Positions 59,494 through 64,000 of a DNA stretch of 64,000 nucleotides are shown piece by piece. Source of the stretch: SAR202-VII-2 sp965263165 (GTDB lineage: Bacteria; Chloroflexota; Dehalococcoidia; Lucifugimonadales; SAR202-VII-2); assembly GCA_965263165.1 (NCBI GenBank), contig OZ253584.1:2604001-2668000 (forward strand), given 5' to 3'. Below the pieces are notes generated by a model that saw nothing but the letters and a program-made list of their open reading frames with translations, was not told where the DNA came from and did no database searches. A program made the position numbers and the translations under genes. Numbering within the stretch: the first letter of the stretch is position 1; the number at the start of each line of letters is the position of its first letter.

Positions 59494-59568
59494 CGGGGTG
59501 TAGCGCAGGGGCAGCGCGCCGCGTTCGGGACGCGGAGGTCGGAGGTTCAAATCCTCTCACCCCGACCA
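59494..59568 (+). tRNA. tRNA-Pro (anticodon CGG)
   Basis: A 75-base tRNA with acceptor CGGGGTG/CACCCCG, discriminator A, encoded CCA, anticodon loop TTCGGGA (CGG), and T loop TTCAAAT. All arms pair. It is followed by a terminator. Confidence 0.95.
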
Positions 59569-59581
59569 TCGGCGACAATGA

Positions 59582-59611
59582 AAGGGCCCCGCCTGTGGAA
59601 GCGGGGCCCTT
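59582..59611 (+). terminator. Intrinsic terminator after tRNA-Pro
   Basis: AAGGGCCCCGC, an eight-base loop, GCGGGGCCCTT, followed by TCTTCT. Confidence 0.8.
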
Positions 59612-59645
59612 CTTCTATCCGCGTTGCGTGGCGCCTGCCGCGGCG

Positions 59646-59981
59646 CTACCTGGGCCGCGGCAGTATCTCGTGGACCTCGATCTGACAGCCCGCGGTCCAC
59701 TCGAGGTGCGGGTGCCCCTCGAGCAATGCCTTCGCCGCGTCCATGTTCTCCGCCTCCAGCACCGAGTAGCCGACCACTCCGTTGTCGCTCGCCGCGCTTC
59801 CGGAGACGCTGAGCCGTTGCCCGCGGCCCAGGGGCGCCCCTAGGTCGACCAGTCCATCGCCGCATCCAGCCGCCCATTCCAGCCATGGATTCATGCTCTC
59901 CTGCATCTGCTCTGGGGTGGCGTTTGCCATTTGCTCCATGGCCCCGACCGACGCAAGGTAGAGAACGATGTACCTGCCCAT
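59646..59981 (-). CDS. YCII-related domain protein
   Basis: A 111-residue protein with the ferredoxin-like YCII pattern: YIVLYLASVG at the N-terminus, PWLEWAAGCGDGLVDLGAPL, VVGYSVLEAENMDAAKALLEGHPHL and a final IEVHEILP. The family is widespread and mostly uncharacterised. ATG 59981 has a GGGGGG run upstream. It is preceded, on the same strand, by the alpha/beta hydrolase. Confidence 0.8.
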   Translation of the reverse strand: MGRYIVLYLASVGAMEQMANATPEQMQESMNPWLEWAAGCGDGLVDLGAPLGRGQRLSVSGSAASDNGVVGYSVLEAENMDAAKALLEGHPHLEWTAGCQIEVHEILPRPR

Positions 59982-60109
59982 AATTGCTACCCCCCTGTCA
60001 CAGTGTAAGATTTCGGTGAAACGGTATCCTGCTTGGTATTCCCCTGCAAGGGGCGGACGGAGCGCAGTCGCCCGACGCGATGTCTGCGGCCAGGGGCCGC
60101 GCCCCTGCT

Positions 60110-61021
60110 TCATCCTAGGCAGAAGCCGCGCGCCAGGCGATTGAACGTCTCCCACTGCTCCCGATACGAATTGTGCCCGGCGTGGTTGAGAACGTGCATC
60201 TCCGCGTCTGGAGTCCTCTCCACCACATGCTCGAACAGGCGATGGCCCAGCGGGAGCGGCGCCGAGCGGTCGTTGTAGCCCCAGACCAACATCGTGGGCA
60301 TGGAGAAACCCCGCTCGTCGATTTCCCTTACGGTCTTCCTGCGAAGCGCGTCGATGCTGGGATTGAACACGGTCGGCGCCAACTCGTTCATCTTGTCGAT
60401 TCCCTCCTGGAACGCCGGCAGCCGAGCGATCTCCAGGAGCCGGTCGACAAGGCTTTCGGTCACCGTCGCTTTGTTGTAGGCCTGGTGCCAGACCTCGGTC
60501 TGCACGTTCTCCCGCGTGGGTGGGCCCTCGGGCCTGGGGAGCCTGTTGTACCAATCGTAGGAGGGAAACATGCTGGTCTCGGGCGAGAGGGTGGACGTAT
60601 CCACGATGATGAGCTTCTTCACGAGCTCCGGGTGGTCCAGGGCTAGCCGCGCCACCAGCAGCGCGCCGCGGGAGTGGCCGGCCACGCTGACCCGCTCCAA
60701 CCCCAGCCCCTTGATGAGATCGTAGGCGTGGTCCACCACGGCGTCGAAGGTGTAGTCCTCGTTGCTGAGGGGATTCGCCGTGTGACCCTGCCCAAGCTTG
60801 TCAACGGCAATGACGCGAAAATTGCGGGCGAGGCCCGGCAGGTTCAGGCTCCAGTGGTCCAGCGAATAGGTGAACGGGAAGCCGAATTGGCCACCGCTGC
60901 ACAGCACCAGAGGCTCTCCATCGCCGTCGTCGTAGTACCGGGTGGAAACACCGCCCACGTCGGTGAAATGCAGCTTGGCGGTATCCAGTCCATCCGCTAT
61001 GGGGGCCGTCGTTTGTTCCAT
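60110..61021 (-). CDS. Alpha/beta hydrolase (meta-cleavage hydrolase-like)
   Basis: A 303-residue alpha/beta hydrolase. LVLCSGGQFGFPFTYSLDHW is the oxyanion region, AVDKLGQGHTANP the second strand, GHSRGALLVARLALDHPELV the nucleophile elbow with Ser, VWGYNDRSAPL the acid, and NHAGHNSYREQ the His. The layout resembles MhpC/BphD-type C-C bond hydrolases. GGGAGGAG lies before ATG 61021. It is downstream of the molybdenum hydroxylase gene by 67 bases, possibly in one transcript. Confidence 0.87.
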   Translation of the reverse strand: MEQTTAPIADGLDTAKLHFTDVGGVSTRYYDDGDGEPLVLCSGGQFGFPFTYSLDHWSLNLPGLARNFRVIAVDKLGQGHTANPLSNEDYTFDAVVDHAYDLIKGLGLERVSVAGHSRGALLVARLALDHPELVKKLIIVDTSTLSPETSMFPSYDWYNRLPRPEGPPTRENVQTEVWHQAYNKATVTESLVDRLLEIARLPAFQEGIDKMNELAPTVFNPSIDALRRKTVREIDERGFSMPTMLVWGYNDRSAPLPLGHRLFEHVVERTPDAEMHVLNHAGHNSYREQWETFNRLARGFCLG

Positions 61022-61088
61022 GGCGCTCCTCCCTGTTGACCTAAAATGTTCCGGCGAGTTCTTCAATCCTGCGCTTTGGCCCTGCGCG

Positions 61089-63326
61089 TCAGTCCTCCGA
61101 TACCCTGCCCTGGCGAAGCGCCCGCCAGACCCGCTCCGGGGTCATCGGCAGCTCCTTCATGCGCACGCCCGTAGCCCTGTACACCGCGTTGCCGATGGCT
61201 GCGGCCACGGCCACGATGCCACCCTCCCCGGCGCCCTTGGCCCCGAACGGCCCCGGTCCATCCTCGTTCTCGATGAGCAGTGTCTCGAACTCCTCCGGGA
61301 CCTCGTGGAACGTGGGCACGCGATAGTCGATGAGATTGGGATTCAGCAGCCTGCCATCTTCGTAGATCTGCTCCTCATAGAGCGTGTGGCCGATGCCCTG
61401 CATGGCCGCGCCCTCGTCCTGGCCCTCCACCTGCCTGGGGTTGATGGCCTTCCCCACGTCCGCAACCGACGCCAGCCGCAGCACCCGCACGCTGCCCACC
61501 CGTTCATCCACCTCCACCTCTGCCCCGATGACCGACATCTCCCAGAAGACCGGGAGCCCGCTCAGTCGTCCCTGGGCCTCGGGGGTCACGTAGCCGCGGC
61601 CCATCAGCTCGCCCGCCGGGCCGCCGAACATCTGACGGATGAGGTTGGCGTAGCTCACCCGCTCTTCGCCGTAGACGACGGCGCCATCCTTCGTTGAAAG
61701 CTCCTCCGTCGGCGCCTCGAAGTGCTTGGAGGCCAGATCTAGGAGCTGCTGCTTGACCTCCCTGGCCCCGAGCTGCACGGCCAGCCCAACAAGGGTCGTC
61801 GAGCGGCTGGAGCCTGTGGAGCGGTCGTAGGGGACCGCGGACGTGTCCGATGCAACCACCGCGACCTTCTCCATGGCGATGTCGAGCTCCTCGGCAGCTA
61901 TTTGGGCCATCACCGCCCGCGAACCCTGGCCTATTTCCACGGTGGCCACCAGGGCCGTAGCGCTACCGTCGGCGTGAAGCCGGACCAGCGCCGTCGATGT
62001 CGGCGATGCGCCTGAATTCAACACCGAGCAGGCCAGCCCACTTCCGCGCCTCTTCCCGCCTTTCGGCGGCGGAGCGTCTGCTTCGGGACCAGGCCAGCCG
62101 AGGAACGCGGCTGCCTGGCGAAGGCCCCCTGCCACGTCGGCGTCGAGGGCGTTCTTGCCGACCCTGATGACCTCGCCCGGCGCGGCCAGGTTCTTCAGCC
62201 GCAGCTCCAACGGGTCCATCCCCAGCGCATCGGCGATGATGTCCACCTGAGACTCGCTGGCCCACGCCGACTGCGGCCCGCCAAGCGCCCGGAAAGAACC
62301 CGCAGGGCCCGTGTTGGTGAAAAGGCCCTGCGACTCCACCGATAGATGGGGCCACTTGTAGGGTCCGGGAATCCGTTCGGCGCACCGTTCCGTCACCCGC
62401 TTGCTGTTGTCGGTGTAGGCGCCGGCGTCCATGCGGATGACGCAACTCCTGGCGACGAATGAGCCGTCCCTGCGGACGCCTGTTTTGAGCGTCATGCGAG
62501 CGGCGTGGCGCCGCGTGGTCCTGGCCGACTGCTCCACGGAGAAGGCAATCTTCACCGGCCTGCCCGCCGTCCGGCTCAGAGCCGTCGCCATCGGTTCGAG
62601 CTGGGTGTAGGACTTGGAGCCGAAACCACCTCCCACGTAGGGCGCGGTGACCTGCACCCGGCTCAGGGACAGCCCGAAGATGCGCGCCAGCTCGTTGCGT
62701 ATGAGAAAGGGGTGCTGCGCCGCAGTCCATACGGTGATGCCCGTCCCATCGTGGTGGGCAATGACCGTGTGCGGCTCCATCGCATAGTGGTAGACCATCG
62801 GAAAGGTGAACGCGTCCTCGAAGACCATGTCCGCCTCGGCGAACCCCCGCTCCACGTCCCCCCACTCGTAATGGGCCGCATGGCAGAGATTGGACTCGTG
62901 GACAGGCTCGGCGCCCGGATCGAGCGCATCGTCCAGGGTGGCGACGATGGGGAGCTGCTCGTATTCCACGTCAATGAGGCCGAGGGCCTCCTCTGCGGTA
63001 ACCAGGTCCACCGCAGCCACCGCGGCCACCGGCTCTCCCTCGTAGCGCACCTTCTCCAGGGCGACGATGGGCCGGTCCTTGACGTCCGAGCCGTAGCAGG
63101 CGTCGGCCAAGTCCGCCAACTCCCGGCTTGTCAGAACGCCGAAGACGCCGGGGAGGCGCCGGGCCCGGCTGGCGTCGATGCTCAGGACGCGGGCGTGGGG
63201 ATACGGCGACGGCAGAACCCTGCCGTGCGCCATGCCCGGGGCCTCGAGGTCGCCGGTGTAGACCGCCCGCCCCGCGACCTTCTCAACGGCGTCCGGACGG
63301 CGCGCCGATTTCCCCACGATGTTCAT
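61089..63326 (-). CDS. Xanthine dehydrogenase-family molybdopterin-binding subunit
   Basis: A 745-residue large subunit of a molybdenum hydroxylase. The N-terminus GKSARRPDAVEKVAGRAVYTGD, the segment PYVGGGFGSKSYTQLEP and the C-terminal catalytic Glu in GAKGAGEGGIVAVAAAIGNAV identify it. The loop GPAGSFRALGGPQSAWASES replaces the AYxCSFR of carbon monoxide dehydrogenase, so it is an aldehyde/purine/aromatic-acid type enzyme. The iron-sulfur and FAD subunits, usually adjacent, are absent here. ATG 63326 has only GGGTGG upstream. Confidence 0.9.
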   Translation of the reverse strand: MNIVGKSARRPDAVEKVAGRAVYTGDLEAPGMAHGRVLPSPYPHARVLSIDASRARRLPGVFGVLTSRELADLADACYGSDVKDRPIVALEKVRYEGEPVAAVAAVDLVTAEEALGLIDVEYEQLPIVATLDDALDPGAEPVHESNLCHAAHYEWGDVERGFAEADMVFEDAFTFPMVYHYAMEPHTVIAHHDGTGITVWTAAQHPFLIRNELARIFGLSLSRVQVTAPYVGGGFGSKSYTQLEPMATALSRTAGRPVKIAFSVEQSARTTRRHAARMTLKTGVRRDGSFVARSCVIRMDAGAYTDNSKRVTERCAERIPGPYKWPHLSVESQGLFTNTGPAGSFRALGGPQSAWASESQVDIIADALGMDPLELRLKNLAAPGEVIRVGKNALDADVAGGLRQAAAFLGWPGPEADAPPPKGGKRRGSGLACSVLNSGASPTSTALVRLHADGSATALVATVEIGQGSRAVMAQIAAEELDIAMEKVAVVASDTSAVPYDRSTGSSRSTTLVGLAVQLGAREVKQQLLDLASKHFEAPTEELSTKDGAVVYGEERVSYANLIRQMFGGPAGELMGRGYVTPEAQGRLSGLPVFWEMSVIGAEVEVDERVGSVRVLRLASVADVGKAINPRQVEGQDEGAAMQGIGHTLYEEQIYEDGRLLNPNLIDYRVPTFHEVPEEFETLLIENEDGPGPFGAKGAGEGGIVAVAAAIGNAVYRATGVRMKELPMTPERVWRALRQGRVSED

Positions 63327-63485
63327 CGACCATCCACCCTGTCATGTGTCCCGCGGCGCCGAGAAGCCGCCGCCGGTGCCGCTCATGGTATCACCATCCG
63401 CTGAGAGCGACGCCATCGCCCACTGGCGCCTCCGCCACCGGTTTCCGCTAAGATGGAGGCGCAACCCATTTTCCCAGAGGAGTTG

Positions 63486-63917
63486 ATGATCCCCGACAAA
63501 GCCAGGGCGTTTCTGGAGAACAATCACGCCGCCATCCTGTCGACGTACCGGCGGAACGGCGCCGCGCAGATGAGCCTCGTGACCGTCGGCCTCTACGAGG
63601 ACGGCGTTGCCTTCACGACGACGGGAGGGAGGGCCAAGCACAAGAACATAGAGCGGGATCCCCGGTGCACCATCATGGTCGCCATGGATACCTGGAGGGG
63701 CTATGTAGTCCTCGAAGGCCGGCCAAAGATCTACTCCCCCAGGAACACGGACCCCGACGACCTCCGCCTGAGGCTGCGCGAGGTCTACAAGGCGGCCCGC
63801 GGCGGCGAGGAGCACCCCAACTGGGATGAGTACGACCAGGCCATGCGGGACGAGAACCGGTCCGTCGTTGTCATAGCGCCGGACAGCGTCTACGGCCACC
63901 GGTCCGTCATGAGCTAG
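63486..63917 (+). CDS. PPOX-class flavin/F420-binding protein
   Basis: A 143-residue split-barrel protein. LENNHAAILSTYRRNGAAQMSLV is the opening strand pair, TTTGGRAKHKNIERDPRCTIMVA the cofactor-phosphate segment, and VVIAPDSVYGHRS the end. It resembles PPOX F420-dependent proteins of actinobacteria and Chloroflexota. AGAGGAG directly precedes ATG 63486; ATG 63453 is in frame but lacks a site. Confidence 0.83.
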   Translation: MIPDKARAFLENNHAAILSTYRRNGAAQMSLVTVGLYEDGVAFTTTGGRAKHKNIERDPRCTIMVAMDTWRGYVVLEGRPKIYSPRNTDPDDLRLRLREVYKAARGGEEHPNWDEYDQAMRDENRSVVVIAPDSVYGHRSVMS

Positions 63918-64000
63918 CTGTAGTTTCCAGGAACGCGACGCCAGGGCCAGGCGAAGGCGCCCTTCCGCTCCTTCTCCGCCCTTCTCGTCCCTGCCCTGGC

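Noticed and set aside
60091..60107. Terminator after the alpha/beta hydrolase at 60110
   Set aside because: CAGGGGC-CGC-GCCCCTG could fold, but the stem is only seven bases with no T tract, so support is weak.
61089..63326. Carbon monoxide dehydrogenase large subunit (CoxL)
   Set aside because: The diagnostic AYxCSFR active-site loop is absent; the corresponding segment is GPAGSFRALGG.

Overview
This is a high-GC bacterial chromosome segment with about 51 protein-coding genes, one broken gene, three tRNA genes, one intact insertion sequence and several strong intrinsic terminators. The content suggests a Chloroflexota genome of the Dehalococcoidia / SAR202 type. The grounds are many paralogous metal-dependent amidohydrolases, scattered Rieske oxygenases, SDRs, hydantoinase-B and alpha/beta hydrolase genes, a DUF2277 protein, a PspA-type protein and frequent GTG/TTG starts. 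That placement is inferred from gene content; no rRNA or other phylogenetic marker is present.

Layout. 1-7 kb: a cytochrome c domain that runs in frame into a PspA/IM30 start, an amidohydrolase, two tandem endonuclease/exonuclease/phosphatase-fold proteins, two near-identical tRNA-Leu(UAG) genes flanking an orphan amino-acid-type binding lipoprotein, and two unrecognised genes. 7-19 kb: a catabolic mosaic of two SDRs, hydantoinase B, an MFS permease, two dihydroxyphthalate-decarboxylase-like proteins, an alpha/beta hydrolase with a Cys nucleophile, a PanB-like enzyme, a Rieske oxygenase and a zinc alcohol dehydrogenase. 19.6-20.8 kb: an IS5-type element with terminal inverted repeats. 21-27 kb: a biotin cluster bioB-bioA-bioF-KAS II-bioD. 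27-32 kb: aldolase, D-2-hydroxyacid dehydrogenase, MsrB, and a hydantoinase B carrying an acetone-carboxylase-gamma-like zinc tail. 32-35 kb: aminotransferase, LicC-like cytidylyltransferase and LicD-like transferase, apparently a surface-decoration module; the LicD reading frame is probably shifted near its 3' end. 35-41.4 kb: Asp/Glu-racemase-fold genes (one interrupted by TAG), an alpha/beta hydrolase, and a dehydrogenase run (HIBADH, ALDH, quinone oxidoreductase). 41.4-44 kb: a 650-bp intergenic region with a helically phased GTTAC array, followed by a membrane-anchored Mrr-like nuclease fused to leucine-rich repeats. 44-59.5 kb: LigJ-type hydratase, deaminase, DEAD-box helicase with an attenuator-like leader, SDR, three tandem paralogous amidohydrolases, an RRM protein, a further amidohydrolase, a Rieske oxygenase, methyltransferase, M24-fold protein, a Cas4-like/DEDD nuclease and another SDR. 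59.5-64 kb: tRNA-Pro(CGG), a YCII-like protein, an alpha/beta hydrolase, an orphan molybdenum hydroxylase subunit and a PPOX-fold protein.

Most genes look like individually acquired or duplicated catabolic enzymes for aromatic and carboxylated compounds rather than one pathway. LigJ, the Rieske oxygenases, the Pht5-like proteins, the amidohydrolases and the ring-fission-type hydrolase fit a lifestyle of degrading recalcitrant organic matter. The least conventional items are the Mrr-LRR membrane protein next to the phased repeat array, the cytochrome c-PspA in-frame junction, the hydantoinase B-acetone carboxylase gamma fusion, the KAS gene inside the biotin operon, and a family of dispersed palindromes, two copies of which carry the same promoter-like block.
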